Assembly: GCA_963724945.1 (NCBI GenBank)
Contig: CAVRWL010000003.1
Coordinates: 1,302,001 to 1,366,000, forward strand
Direction of reading: 5' to 3'
Source: Hyphomicrobium_A sp963724945
Lineage (GTDB): Bacteria; Pseudomonadota; Alphaproteobacteria; Rhizobiales; Hyphomicrobiaceae
Length of the DNA stretch: 64,000 bases
Position 1 is the stretch's first letter. Every line of letters starts with the position of its first letter. The translations under genes were made by a program, and so were the position numbers. The notes under the pieces were generated by a model, which was not told the origin of the DNA, did not search any database, and saw only the letters and a list, made by a program, of their open reading frames with translations. This document shows, one piece after another, positions 54,795 to 63,354 of this stretch.

Positions 54795-56006
54795 ATGCGA
54801 CACGCCCGATTCCTCGGTCCGCTTGCGGCTTCGGCTCTGACGCTTTGCGTCGCGCCCGTGATCGCCGCCGACGACGCAACGAGCACATCGACCGCCGGTC
54901 AAGAAGTGCGGGTTGCCGCGGCCTCGTCCGCCGCCAAGGACAAGAAGTCGGCTGCCAAGCATGCGAAGGGCAAGAAGATCGCGAAGAAGAAGGACAACTC
55001 TCCGGTCGCCAAGTTTCTATTCGGCGTGCAGAAGACCGCCGCCCCGCTCCCGGCCCGCGCGATCGGTTTTTACTCGAAAGGCTGTCTCGCGGGCGGTGTG
55101 CAAATGGAAGCCGCGGGCCCCGCTTGGCAGACCATGCGACCTTCGCGCAACCGCGCCTGGGGCCATCCGAAGTTGATCGCGCTTCTGAAACGGCTCGCCA
55201 AAGACGCCAAGGCGAAAGATGGCTGGCCGGGGCTGCTCGTGGGCGATATCTCGCAGCCGCGCGGCGGACCGATGTCGTCGGGCCATGCGAGCCACGAGGT
55301 CGGCCTCGACGCCGACATCTGGTTGAACCCGATGCCCGATCACGTGCTGACTTACCGCGAGCGCGAGGACATCTCCGCGAAGTCGATGCTCGATGCGACG
55401 AGGCTGAAAGTCGATCCCAAGATCTTCACCGAGAAGCAGTTCGCCCTCATCAAGCGCGCGGCGTCCTATCCGGAGGTCGAGCGCATCTTCGTCAACCCGG
55501 CGATCAAGAAGGCACTGTGCGAGCGCGCGGGCAAGGACCGCCGCTGGCTCGGCAAGGTGCGCCCGCTGTGGGGTCACGACTACCACTTCCACATCCGCAT
55601 CGGCTGCACCAACTCGGGATGTCAGTCGCAGCCGCTCCCCAACGGCGACGACGGCTGCGGCAAGGAGGTCGACCACTGGCTGAAGGTGATCGCGAAGTCG
55701 CTCAGGAAAGAGCCGCTCAAGCCCGGCGAGAGGGTTGCAGGCGCGAGCGACAAGCGCAGGATCACGATGAATCAGCTGCCGGCCGAGTGCAAGGCGGTTC
55801 TCAAGAGCCCCGGGTACATAGCGGTCGCTCCCGGTACGAAGATCGTTCCCATTCGGGATGCAGGCGCGCCACCGCTCCCTTCGGCGAAGCCTGTTCCTGC
55901 CGCGCAAGGCATTCCCATTCCCCAGCCGGTGATCGCCGCGCGGCCGAACCGGGCCGCGCTGCCCTCGTCCGACGCCGGGCACGCGCAAGCCGCGGTGAAG
56001 AACTAG
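54795..56006 (+). CDS. mepA: Penicillin-insensitive murein endopeptidase MepA
   Basis: 403 residues. Signal peptide (FLGPLAASALTLCVAPVIAA). A Lys-rich linker (residues 40-75) precedes the M74 domain: GPMSSGHASHEVGLDADIW with the metal ligands His and Asp, and GHDYHFHIRIGCTNSGCQSQ with further His and structural Cys residues. It cuts D-Ala-meso-DAP cross-links in the periplasm. The C-terminal 60 residues are Pro/Ala-rich and low in complexity, an extension beyond the E. coli enzyme length. Frame intact. Confidence 0.92.
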   Translation: MRHARFLGPLAASALTLCVAPVIAADDATSTSTAGQEVRVAAASSAAKDKKSAAKHAKGKKIAKKKDNSPVAKFLFGVQKTAAPLPARAIGFYSKGCLAGGVQMEAAGPAWQTMRPSRNRAWGHPKLIALLKRLAKDAKAKDGWPGLLVGDISQPRGGPMSSGHASHEVGLDADIWLNPMPDHVLTYREREDISAKSMLDATRLKVDPKIFTEKQFALIKRAASYPEVERIFVNPAIKKALCERAGKDRRWLGKVRPLWGHDYHFHIRIGCTNSGCQSQPLPNGDDGCGKEVDHWLKVIAKSLRKEPLKPGERVAGASDKRRITMNQLPAECKAVLKSPGYIAVAPGTKIVPIRDAGAPPLPSAKPVPAAQGIPIPQPVIAARPNRAALPSSDAGHAQAAVKN

Positions 56007-56039
56007 TCTCCGCCGCGGCTTTCATCGGTCGGACGTCGA

Positions 56040-56727
56040 TCACGTCGCCGCCACGCCTGGCTCCGCCTGCACCCCCGTCGGCATCGGGCAGGAGACGCCC
56101 GTGCCGCCGAGCCCGCAGTAGCCGTGCGGGACCTTCGCCAGGTACTGCTGGTGATAGTCCTCGGCGAAGTAGAACTCCGGCGCGTCGACGATCTCGGTGG
56201 TGATCTCGCCGAAACCGCTCTTGGACAGCATCGCCTGGTAGGCGGCCTTCGACGCCAGCGCCGCTGCACGCTGCTCCGCAGCTGAACGTGTAGATGCCGG
56301 AGCGGTACTGCGTGCCGACGTCGTTGCCTTGGCGCATGCCTTGCGTGGGGTCGTGGCTCTCCCAGAACGTCTTTAGCAGCGTCTCGTAGCTGATGCGCTT
56401 GGGGTCATAGACGACGAGCACCACCTCGTTGTGGCCGGTGCGGCCGGAGCAGACCTCCTGATAGGTCGGGTTGGGCGTCAGGCCGCCCGCGTAGCCGACG
56501 GCCGTGATCCAGATGCCGGGACCTAGGCTCCAGAACTTGCGCTCAGCCCCCCAGAAGCAGCCCATGCCGAACAGCGCTTTCTCGGTGCCCTCGGGGTAGG
56601 GTCCCTTGAGCGGGCGCGAGAAAACGTAGTGCTCCTCGGCGGTGGGCATGGGCGTGGGGCGGCCGGGAAGGGCCGTCTCGGCCGTTGGCATCATGGTCTT
56701 CGTCTTGCGGAAAAGCATGGCTATCAC
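56040..56727 (-). CDS. msrA: Peptide methionine sulfoxide reductase MsrA (one frameshift)
   Basis: About 228 residues. FGMGCFWGAERKFWSL carries the catalytic Cys, followed by AVGYAGGLTPNPTYQEVCSG and FWESHDPTQGMRQGNDVGTQ. The frame breaks near 56282: after YRSGIYTFS an extra T appears, and the other frame goes on AEQRAAALASKAAYQAML and ends EDYHQQYLAKVPHGYCGLGG and VSCPMPTG, with the resolving cysteines. The protein repairs oxidised methionine with thioredoxin. The 27-residue N-terminal extension is typical of the longer MsrA group. The break looks like a sequence error. Confidence 0.9.
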
Positions 56728-56857
56728 CCGGTCTTTGGAAGGCTTTTCGTCCCTGATATAGTATTTGTTACGGGATGGGAGCAGTCCCCCTTTGTCCTCA
56801 TGTCGTCTTGATGGCGGGCGAAGAGATTGAGGGGAAGCGTAGAGGGGAGCCGCAGCA

Positions 56858-57715
56858 ATGGCCGATGCGATGGCAGCGACAGGACAAGGGTCCGCGGGGG
56901 CGCCGCCTGCCGCTCCCGAGCAGACCCTCTACGCCGCCAGCGGTGGGCGCAAATTGGCGTTCTCCTTCGTCTTTCTCATCCTGCTGCCGTTCTTCGTAAG
57001 CCTGGTCCCGATGCTCTTCTGGCGCATCTCGCAGGGCCACTGGACCGGCACGTTCGGCCTCGTCGTGATCGGCATTGCCTTTGTGTTCATTATGTTCCTG
57101 GTCGTCGTCGAGCTCATGCAGTCGTTGAGGTCCCGCGTCGAGCTCGGGAAGACATCGGTTAAGATGACGCTGCCTTCGGGCCGCGGGCCGACCCCGATCC
57201 TGCGCTACCGCTCGCACGACATCCCCTACGATCACATCAAGGCGGTGGAGACGCGGCGCGAGGTCTATGGGGGATCCGTCGCGCCCGTGCTGCTGCAAGG
57301 GGCGCGTCTCATCCTGAAGGACGATAGCATCGTCAAGCTCGGCTACGTGAGCGACGCCAACACCGACCCGTGCTTTCCGTTCCCCGAGATCGCGCGCCAG
57401 ATCGCCGAGCGCGCCGGCGTTCCGGTCGCCTACAAGGGCGCGTTCCGCCGGTCGGTGCAAAAGAAGTTTCTGGGCCTGAAGCGCGCGCTCATCGCCGAGC
57501 CGGAGGAGCCGATCGGGGACTATGAGATGCAAGTCCTCAACGTCCGCCACGAGCGCTGGGTCATGCGCCTTGTGTGGCTGCTCGTTGCCCTCGTCGTGGT
57601 CGGCATCGCCATGGACATCATCTTCCCGCCGTCGAGCGGGCTGCCGCCGGCGCTGACGAGCCTCAAGAGCCTCATTGTTCCGGACAGCTCTCCCGCAAAG
57701 CCTCCGGCAAAGTAA
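56858..57715 (+). CDS. Membrane protein of unknown function
   Basis: 285 residues. Two membrane helices near the N-terminus (FSFVFLILLPFFVSLVPMLF and LVVIGIAFVFIMFLVVVELM), a cytosolic middle domain (IPYDHIKAVETRREVYGGSV, ARLILKDDSIVKLGYVSDAN) that resembles a PH-like bacterial domain, and a third helix (VMRLVWLLVALVVVGIAMDI) with a Pro/Lys-rich tail. The middle part may sense or bind lipid. I cannot name a family with certainty. It converges with the next gene, 28 bases apart. Confidence 0.6.
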   Translation: MADAMAATGQGSAGAPPAAPEQTLYAASGGRKLAFSFVFLILLPFFVSLVPMLFWRISQGHWTGTFGLVVIGIAFVFIMFLVVVELMQSLRSRVELGKTSVKMTLPSGRGPTPILRYRSHDIPYDHIKAVETRREVYGGSVAPVLLQGARLILKDDSIVKLGYVSDANTDPCFPFPEIARQIAERAGVPVAYKGAFRRSVQKKFLGLKRALIAEPEEPIGDYEMQVLNVRHERWVMRLVWLLVALVVVGIAMDIIFPPSSGLPPALTSLKSLIVPDSSPAKPPAK

Positions 57716-57743
57716 GGCTCAGTGCTGCTGCGCTGCGCGCCGC

Positions 57744-58058
57744 TTAGTTGATGTGCACCTTCATCTCCTCGCGGCGCCGGCCGAGGAACCCGCAAAAGAC
57801 GGCGAGCCCGCCGAACAGCACCGGCGTCGGCCGCCCCAGAATGCTGGTGATCATGGGATCCCAGACCCAAGGGAAGGTGGCCTTGATGACGGCCGCGCGC
57901 GCAGCCTCGAGCGAGGCGGGCGCCAGCTCCTGCCAGTAGCCGATGACGGTGGTCATCGTGAACGGCTTCACACCGTAGAGAGCGGGCGTCGCGTCCGCCA
58001 CCAGCGTGACGACCGCGACGAGAGCGAAGACGCTCGTGAGGAAGCGCAGGACGGGCAT
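57744..58058 (-). CDS. Small membrane protein of unknown function
   Basis: 104 residues from the ATG at 58058. A first membrane helix (FLTSVFALVAVVTLVADATP), a periplasmic loop with PFTMTTVIGYWQELAPASLE, and a second helix (PVLFGGLAVFCGFLGRRREE) with a short basic end inside. No enzymatic motif. It lies 40 bases downstream of mutA on the same strand. The family is not recognised, though similar short proteins occur in Rhizobiales. Confidence 0.6.
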   Translation of the reverse strand: MPVLRFLTSVFALVAVVTLVADATPALYGVKPFTMTTVIGYWQELAPASLEAARAAVIKATFPWVWDPMITSILGRPTPVLFGGLAVFCGFLGRRREEMKVHIN

Positions 58059-58098
58059 GCTCTCGCGTTTGCTCCTTTGCTTGGGTCTTGAACCGCGG

Positions 58099-59997
58099 CT
58101 AGCTGACGCCCAGTGCCTTGTGCAGGTCTTGCAGCGTCGTGATCGCATTTTGTCCGGCAAAGAGGAAGCCGTCGACGCCCGCCGCGCGCAATGCGGCCTC
58201 CGCCGCACTGGGCTTGCCGGCCATCAGCACGCGCTTGGCGCCGGCCGCCTTCAACGCCTTGGCTGTCTCCTCCGCCTCGCGCGCGTAGATGGCATCCGAC
58301 GAGCACAGGCAGGCGATATCCGCGCCCGATGCCTTGAATGCTTTGGCGGCCGCCGCGGCATCCTTGTAGCCGTCGCTGGTCAGGGCGTCGATGCCGCCGG
58401 CGGCGAGGAAGTTCCAAACCCATGTCGAGCGTTTGCCGTGATCGATAATCTCGCCGAGGTTGGCAAGGAAGACGCGCGGGCGCTTTCCCGTGCGGGCAAG
58501 GTAGGCGTCGGCTGCATCGCGCAAAGCCTCGAAGGGCTCAGCGAGGCGATGGGCGAGCAAAGGCGCGGCATACTGCGGGGCGGGTAGCGGCGAGGCGCCC
58601 GGGCTCGGTGCCACCTTGACGCCGTCCTCGCCGAGCAGCGGGAAGACGGAGATGCCGGTCAGCTCCAGCCGGCCGGTCGCGACCGCTTTGAGGCGTGCTT
58701 CGGCTACGGCAGCAATATCGGCCTGCAACGCGCCCGAGGTCAGCGCTGGCACGATGCCGCCGCGGCGCTCGATGTCCTGAAAGAGGCCCCAGGCTTTGCG
58801 CGCGAGGTCGTCGGTGAGGCTTTCCACGTACCAGGAGCCGCCGGCCGGATCGATGACGCGGCCGAGCGAGGATTCCTCCTGCAGCACGAGCTGCGTGTTG
58901 CGCGCGATGCGCCGCGCGAAGCGGTCGGGCACTCCGAGCGCCCAGGTGTAGGGCAGCACCGTAATGGCGTCGGCTCCGCCGAATGCCGCTCCGGCGCAGG
59001 CGGCGGTCGTGCGCAGCATGTTGGTCCATGGATCGCGTTTGGCCATCATGCGAACCGAGGTCGTGGCGGTGACGTGCATGTCTGCTGGCGATGCGCCGCA
59101 GGCCTCAGCGATACGCGCGATGATCGTGCGTGCGGCCCGCACCTTGGCGGCGGTGAGGAAGAAATCGGTGTCGGCGGCAAGCGCGAAGGCGATCGTCGCC
59201 AACGCGTCGGCAGGTGCTGCTCCGGCTGACGCGAAAGCGCGCAAATAGGCGACGAGTGCCGCGGCCAGGAAGGCGAGCTCTTGGGCCTCGCTGGCGCCGG
59301 CCTCGTGCGGAATCGTAGCATCGACGAGAATGGCGGTGAGGGAAGCGCCGCGCGTGCGCGCTTCGCCGGCAAGCTTGACCGTCTCGGCGAGTGCCGTCTC
59401 GATCGGAGCGCCGGCGGTGCCGAAGCGTGCGAGCGCGCCCAATGGGTCGACGTTGAGACGCGAGACGGCGGAGCCGGGCTTCGCCTTCGCCATCTCGAGG
59501 GCTTGCAGAAATTGGCGCGCGGTGCTCAGCGCCTCGATGCCGCCGTCAAGCTGCATTGGCGCGAAGTCGAGATGGACGCCCTTGAGGACGGCTGCCATGT
59601 CGGCGGCGTTGGCGATCGCAACGCCGGGCTGGCCAGGCGCGGCAACCTGCAGGACGATACCGGCGGCGCCGCCTTCCAGCTCCTCGAGGATCAACTCGTT
59701 CGCCGCCGCCGCATCGGCCGCGACGACGCGCTGATGGATTTGCCAGCCGAAGCGGTCGGCCGGCGCGCCGGTGCCTCGCGTAAAAGGAAAGGCGCCCGGT
59801 GCCGCATTCTCCGCACCAGGCAGAGCATCGGCGCGCGTGTAGAGCGGCTTGATCGTAAGGCCGCCGGCCGTGCGCGACACGAGCCTCTTGTCGAACTCGG
59901 CACCATGCAGTGCCTTTTCGACGAGCCCGCGCCATATATCGTAGCTGGCCGGTTCGAAACCAGCGGCGAGATCGAGCGGCGCTTCAGTGTCGTTCAT
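58099..59997 (-). CDS. mutA: Methylmalonyl-CoA mutase small (beta) subunit
   Basis: 632 residues from MNDTEAPLDLAAGFEPASYD; the upstream in-frame ORF to 60162 is low-complexity. The TIM-barrel part has RFGWQIHQRVVAADAAAANE and DPAGGSWYVESLTDDLARKA. The C-terminal cobalamin-like domain has EIIDHGKRSTWVWNFLAAGG in place of the DxHxxG motif, so the coenzyme B12 His is missing, which marks it as the non-catalytic MutA rather than MutB. It pairs with MutB to convert methylmalonyl-CoA to succinyl-CoA. mutB is not adjacent on either side. Confidence 0.88.
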   Translation of the reverse strand: MNDTEAPLDLAAGFEPASYDIWRGLVEKALHGAEFDKRLVSRTAGGLTIKPLYTRADALPGAENAAPGAFPFTRGTGAPADRFGWQIHQRVVAADAAAANELILEELEGGAAGIVLQVAAPGQPGVAIANAADMAAVLKGVHLDFAPMQLDGGIEALSTARQFLQALEMAKAKPGSAVSRLNVDPLGALARFGTAGAPIETALAETVKLAGEARTRGASLTAILVDATIPHEAGASEAQELAFLAAALVAYLRAFASAGAAPADALATIAFALAADTDFFLTAAKVRAARTIIARIAEACGASPADMHVTATTSVRMMAKRDPWTNMLRTTAACAGAAFGGADAITVLPYTWALGVPDRFARRIARNTQLVLQEESSLGRVIDPAGGSWYVESLTDDLARKAWGLFQDIERRGGIVPALTSGALQADIAAVAEARLKAVATGRLELTGISVFPLLGEDGVKVAPSPGASPLPAPQYAAPLLAHRLAEPFEALRDAADAYLARTGKRPRVFLANLGEIIDHGKRSTWVWNFLAAGGIDALTSDGYKDAAAAAKAFKASGADIACLCSSDAIYAREAEETAKALKAAGAKRVLMAGKPSAAEAALRAAGVDGFLFAGQNAITTLQDLHKALGVS

Positions 59998-60278
59998 GGT
60001 CCCGACGCCCTCACTTTCCCTTAGGGCACCACCAAGGGCTCCCCCCATCTCTATAGTCGCTCGCGTGGCGGTTTCGCACGCCGAAATATAGGGTTGTGCC
60101 GGCCCGCGTCGCTTCAACGCGCCGCGCAGAGAGCTTCCTCGGGACGCCCCTAGCTCTGCCAAAGTCGGTCATGCAACTGATGTTTGCAAAGGGCGGCCGA
60201 GCGTGCCAACAGGAAGGGGCGTGGGCCTCGTTCGAGTCGCGCGCTGCTGGTGCGCGCGGCGGCCTCAAGTGTGCGCTC

Positions 60279-61721
60279 ATGGAGCCAGGAATGCCCGATA
60301 CTCCGCGGCCCAAGACGGCTACGAACCCAGCGGCCGACCCTCACTTCTTTGCCCAAGACGGCCGCATTCTGATCGGGGGCAGCCACGCCGGGATCGAGTA
60401 CATCGAGCTGAAGTTCGCCAATCGCCACGGTCTCGTTGCGGGCGCGACGGGCACGGGCAAGACGGTCACGCTGCAGGTTCTGGCCGAAGGCTTCTCGGCA
60501 GCCGGCGTGCCTGTGTTCGCCGCCGACATCAAGGGCGACCTCTCCGGGATCGGCGTGAAGGGCGAGCCAAAGCCCCATCTTGTCGCCCGCGCCGAGGAGA
60601 TCGGGCTGCCCGGCTATTTCAATGCCGCGTTCCCGGTCGCGTTCTGGGACATCTTCGGCGAGCAGGGCCATCCTGTGCGCACCAGCGCGCAGTCCATGGG
60701 GCCACTGCTCTTGTCGCGGCTGCTCGAGCTCAGCGAGCCGCAGGAAGGCGTGCTCAACATTGCGTTCCGCTGGGCGCAGGATCGGCGCAACTCGCGCGAT
60801 CCCAAGATGGTCATCCGCAAGCTGCGCGATCTGCGCGCCGTCATCGAGGAGATGGGCCGACGGGCGGGCGAGCTGCGCGGCAAGTACGGCAATATCGCAC
60901 CGCAGACGGTGGGTGTGCTGCAGCGCCGTCTCCTGGTGCTCGAGCAGCAAGGCGCCGACAAGTTCTTCGGCGAGACGGCGCTCGACATCAACGACTTCAT
61001 GAAGGTGCGCGACGGTTATGGCGTCATAAACATTCTGGCGGCCGACCGGCTGATGGACAACCCGCGGCTCTATGCGACCGCGCTTTTGTGGATGCTGGAC
61101 GAGCTGTTCGAGAAGCTCCCCGAGGTCGGCGATCTCGACAAGCCCAAGCTCGTGTTCTTGTTCGACGAGGCGCACCTGCTTTTCAATGATGCCCCCAAAG
61201 CGGTGCTCGATCAGATCGAGCGCGTAACGCGCCTCATCCGCTCCAAGGGCGTCGGCGTCTATTACGTGACGCAGAGCCCGGGGGACGTTCCCGATCGCAT
61301 TTCGGCCCAGCTCGGCAACCGCATCCAGCATGCGCTGCGCGCGTTCACGCCCAAGGAGCAGAAAGCGATCCGCGCCGCCGCCGAAACCTTCGTCAAGAAT
61401 CCCGAGATCAATACCGAGCAGGCCCTACAGCAGCTCAAGGTTGGCGAGGCGCTGGTCTCGACCTTGCGAAACAAGGGCGAGCCCTCGATGGTGCAACGCG
61501 CACTTATTCGTCCGCCGATGGCCCGGGTCGGGCCTCTGAAGCCGGAGGAACGTCGCGCGCTGATCGATGCCGACAAGGAGAATGGGCGCAAATACGACGA
61601 GGAGGTCGTCGTCGAGGGCGCCTTCGAGCGCGTGCAGGCGCTGAACTCGATGATGGGCAACTTCTCTGACAAAGTTACCGGTGTGAAGGAGTGGTTTGGC
61701 ATCGGGCGCAAGGACGACTGA
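60279..61721 (+). CDS. HerA-like ATPase/helicase (DUF853)
   Basis: 480 residues from the ATG at 60279; MPDTP at 60291 is an alternative with CCAGGA upstream. Walker A in VAGATGTGKTVTLQVLAEGF (near residue 50), Walker B in LVFLFDEAHLLFNDAP, and the sensor region YVTQSPGDVPDRISAQLGNR. The DUF853 family resembles HerA/FtsK-type hexameric ATPases that move DNA. Distinct from the NurA-paired archaeal form; the bacterial role is unclear. Divergent from mutA. Frame intact. Confidence 0.85.
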   Translation: MEPGMPDTPRPKTATNPAADPHFFAQDGRILIGGSHAGIEYIELKFANRHGLVAGATGTGKTVTLQVLAEGFSAAGVPVFAADIKGDLSGIGVKGEPKPHLVARAEEIGLPGYFNAAFPVAFWDIFGEQGHPVRTSAQSMGPLLLSRLLELSEPQEGVLNIAFRWAQDRRNSRDPKMVIRKLRDLRAVIEEMGRRAGELRGKYGNIAPQTVGVLQRRLLVLEQQGADKFFGETALDINDFMKVRDGYGVINILAADRLMDNPRLYATALLWMLDELFEKLPEVGDLDKPKLVFLFDEAHLLFNDAPKAVLDQIERVTRLIRSKGVGVYYVTQSPGDVPDRISAQLGNRIQHALRAFTPKEQKAIRAAAETFVKNPEINTEQALQQLKVGEALVSTLRNKGEPSMVQRALIRPPMARVGPLKPEERRALIDADKENGRKYDEEVVVEGAFERVQALNSMMGNFSDKVTGVKEWFGIGRKDD

Positions 61722-61871
61722 AGGCCTTTGAACACAGTCAAGGCGGCGCCTTTATCGCCGGGTCTTCTCGGGTCTTCTCATGGACAAGCGTCCAGAATAC
61801 GTTGGCGTGAGCGGACAACTCGACCCATGCGCTTTGCGGTTTCTTGAGGCTCAAACAATGAGGATCGACCT

Positions 61872-62180
61872 ATGGGCTTTCTTCCAGGCTTCCGCTTCCG
61901 AAAGACGATCGGCGTTCTGCCCGGCGTGCGCATCAATCTGAGCAAGTCGCGGGTCTCAACGAGCCTCGGCGGGCGTGGGGCCACCGTCAACGTCGGCGCA
62001 GACGGCCGACGCATGGTGACGCTCGGCATTCCAGGAACCGGCATGAGCTACAGGGCGCCACTGACGGGAACCGTGCTGCTTCTGCTGCTCGCCGCCGCGG
62101 CCATCGTGGTCGTCGCTTGGCTGGTCCAGCCCGAGCTCGTGCGCCAGGTGCTGCACTGGTGGCAGCCGAAGTGGTTCTGA
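61872..62180 (+). CDS. DUF4236 family protein
   Basis: 102 residues. FLPGFRFRKTIGVLPGVRIN and LSKSRVSTSLGGRGATVNVG are the DUF4236 domain, with TLGIPGTGMSYR closing it; a membrane helix follows (VLLLLLAAAAIVVVAWLVQP). The family is usually found fused to other domains or alone near DNA-handling genes; function unknown. It lies 150 bases after the HerA-like gene on the same strand, so co-transcription is possible. Confidence 0.8.
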   Translation: MGFLPGFRFRKTIGVLPGVRINLSKSRVSTSLGGRGATVNVGADGRRMVTLGIPGTGMSYRAPLTGTVLLLLLAAAAIVVVAWLVQPELVRQVLHWWQPKWF

Positions 62181-62294
62181 CGGGCGCGGGAGCATCTCGC
62201 TCGTCGACGTAGCCGGGTTGAACGGACGCATTTGACCGACATCAACCCGGAACGCCTCGATCACGTTCAATATGCGGATGCGAGCTGAATAAGG

Positions 62295-62330
62295 ATGGCC
62301 CAGGAAATGGCCCAGGAAATGGCCCATGAA
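62295..62330 (+). repeat. 12-bp tandem repeat with overlapping mini-ORF
   Basis: ATGGCCCAGGAA occurs twice in tandem from 62295, followed by the variant ATGGCCCATGAA. The three units encode MAQEMAQEMAHE and a TAA at 62331-62333, and the cytochrome ATG (62326) lies inside the last unit in another frame. The AGGA of the second unit is the likely ribosome binding site of the cytochrome. Confidence 0.7.
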
Positions 62331-62688
62331 TAAGCCACTCGTAGCGGGCGCTGCTGCGATCGTGTTGGTCGGCGGCCTCTTTGTGGCGGCGAGGGCCGAG
62401 GGCGACGCGGCCAAGATCGCCAAGGGTCGCGCCCTCGTTGAGGCGAACTGCGCCCGCTGCCATGCGATCGGCATGGACGACACGAGCCACCACGAGGAGG
62501 CGCCGCCGTTTCGCGTCGTCGTAACGCGTTATCCGCCCGAAGATCTCGCCGAGGCGCTGGCCGAGGGCATCGTCTCGGGCCATCCCGATATGCCCGAGTT
62601 CGTATTTCAGCCGCCGGAGATCGATGCCATCCTGGCCTATCTCAACACGCTCATACCGCCCGCAAGCGCCAAGCCGGACGGCAAGTAA
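62326..62688 (+). CDS. Monohaem cytochrome c
   Basis: 120 residues; the ATG at 62326 overlaps the end of the repeat mini-ORF. Signal peptide (PLVAGAAAIVLVGGLFVAAR, cut near ARA-E). Haem motif CARCH near residue 42, followed by HHEEAPPFRVVVTRYPPEDL; the probable Met ligand is in GHPDMPEFVF, then DAILAYLNTL closes the fold. A soluble periplasmic c-type cytochrome of the class I kind. It converges with sodB across a hairpin. Its partner is unknown. Confidence 0.82.
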   Translation: MNKPLVAGAAAIVLVGGLFVAARAEGDAAKIAKGRALVEANCARCHAIGMDDTSHHEEAPPFRVVVTRYPPEDLAEALAEGIVSGHPDMPEFVFQPPEIDAILAYLNTLIPPASAKPDGK

Positions 62689-62714
62689 AGCGCAAAGCTC
62701 AAGTCGAAATGCCA

Positions 62715-62737
62715 ACAGCGCCCCGAGGGCGCCGTTT
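62715..62737. terminator. Hairpin between cytochrome c and sodB, likely bidirectional terminator
   Basis: GCGCCC and GGGCGC flank the loop CGA, and AAC/GTT extends the stem past one mismatch (62715-62737). Only short T-runs follow on either strand, so termination strength is uncertain. It lies between two convergent genes, where a shared terminator is expected. Confidence 0.5.
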
Positions 62738-62763
62738 GCTGTGTGCAGAGCGCACCTTGCCGC

Positions 62764-63354
62764 TCAGCCGGCGAGCGCCTCGACATGCTCCCAATTGATG
62801 AGATTGTCGAACCAGGCCTCGAGGTACTTCGGCCGCGCGTTGCGGTAGTCGATGTAGTAGCTGTGCTCCCAGACGTCGCAGCCCAGGATCGGCTTGGCGC
62901 CGTGCATCAGCGGGTTCTCGCCGTTGGGCGTCTTCATCACCTGAAGCTTGCCGTCCTTGAGGGCGAGCCATGCCCATCCCGAGCCGAATTGCGTCTTGCC
63001 GGCCTCGATGAAGTCATTGCGCACCTTGTCGTAACCGCCGGCTCCGGCGACAAGCTTCTCGACCTTGCCGGGTAGCTTCTTGCCGCCGCCGCCCTTCTTC
63101 ATCCATTGCCAGAAATTGATGTGATTGAAGTCCTGGCCGACGTTGTTGATGATCGGCTGGTTCTTGTCGGCGTAAGCCTCCTTGCAGATCTCCTCGATGC
63201 TCTTGCCCTCGTACTTGGTGCCGGGGACGAGCTTGTTGGCCATGTCGACGTAGGCCTGATGGTGCTTGTCGTGATGGAACTGCAGGGTCTCGGCCGACAT
63301 GAACGGCCCGAGCGCATCGTAGGCATAGGGCAGGGGGGGAAGCGAAAAAGCCAT
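62764..63354 (-). CDS. sodB: Superoxide dismutase, Fe/Mn type
   Basis: 196 residues from the ATG at 63354 (GGAGG nine bases upstream). Metal ligands: FHHDKHHQAYVDMAN (first His), GQDFNHINFWQWMKKGGGG (second His), and CDVWEHSYYIDYRNARPKYL (Asp and last His). It removes superoxide in the cytosol. Residues near the active site (GGGGKKLPG after WMKK) fit the FeSOD side of the family, but the metal is not certain. Standard length, frame intact. Confidence 0.93.
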   Translation of the reverse strand: MAFSLPPLPYAYDALGPFMSAETLQFHHDKHHQAYVDMANKLVPGTKYEGKSIEEICKEAYADKNQPIINNVGQDFNHINFWQWMKKGGGGKKLPGKVEKLVAGAGGYDKVRNDFIEAGKTQFGSGWAWLALKDGKLQVMKTPNGENPLMHGAKPILGCDVWEHSYYIDYRNARPKYLEAWFDNLINWEHVEALAG

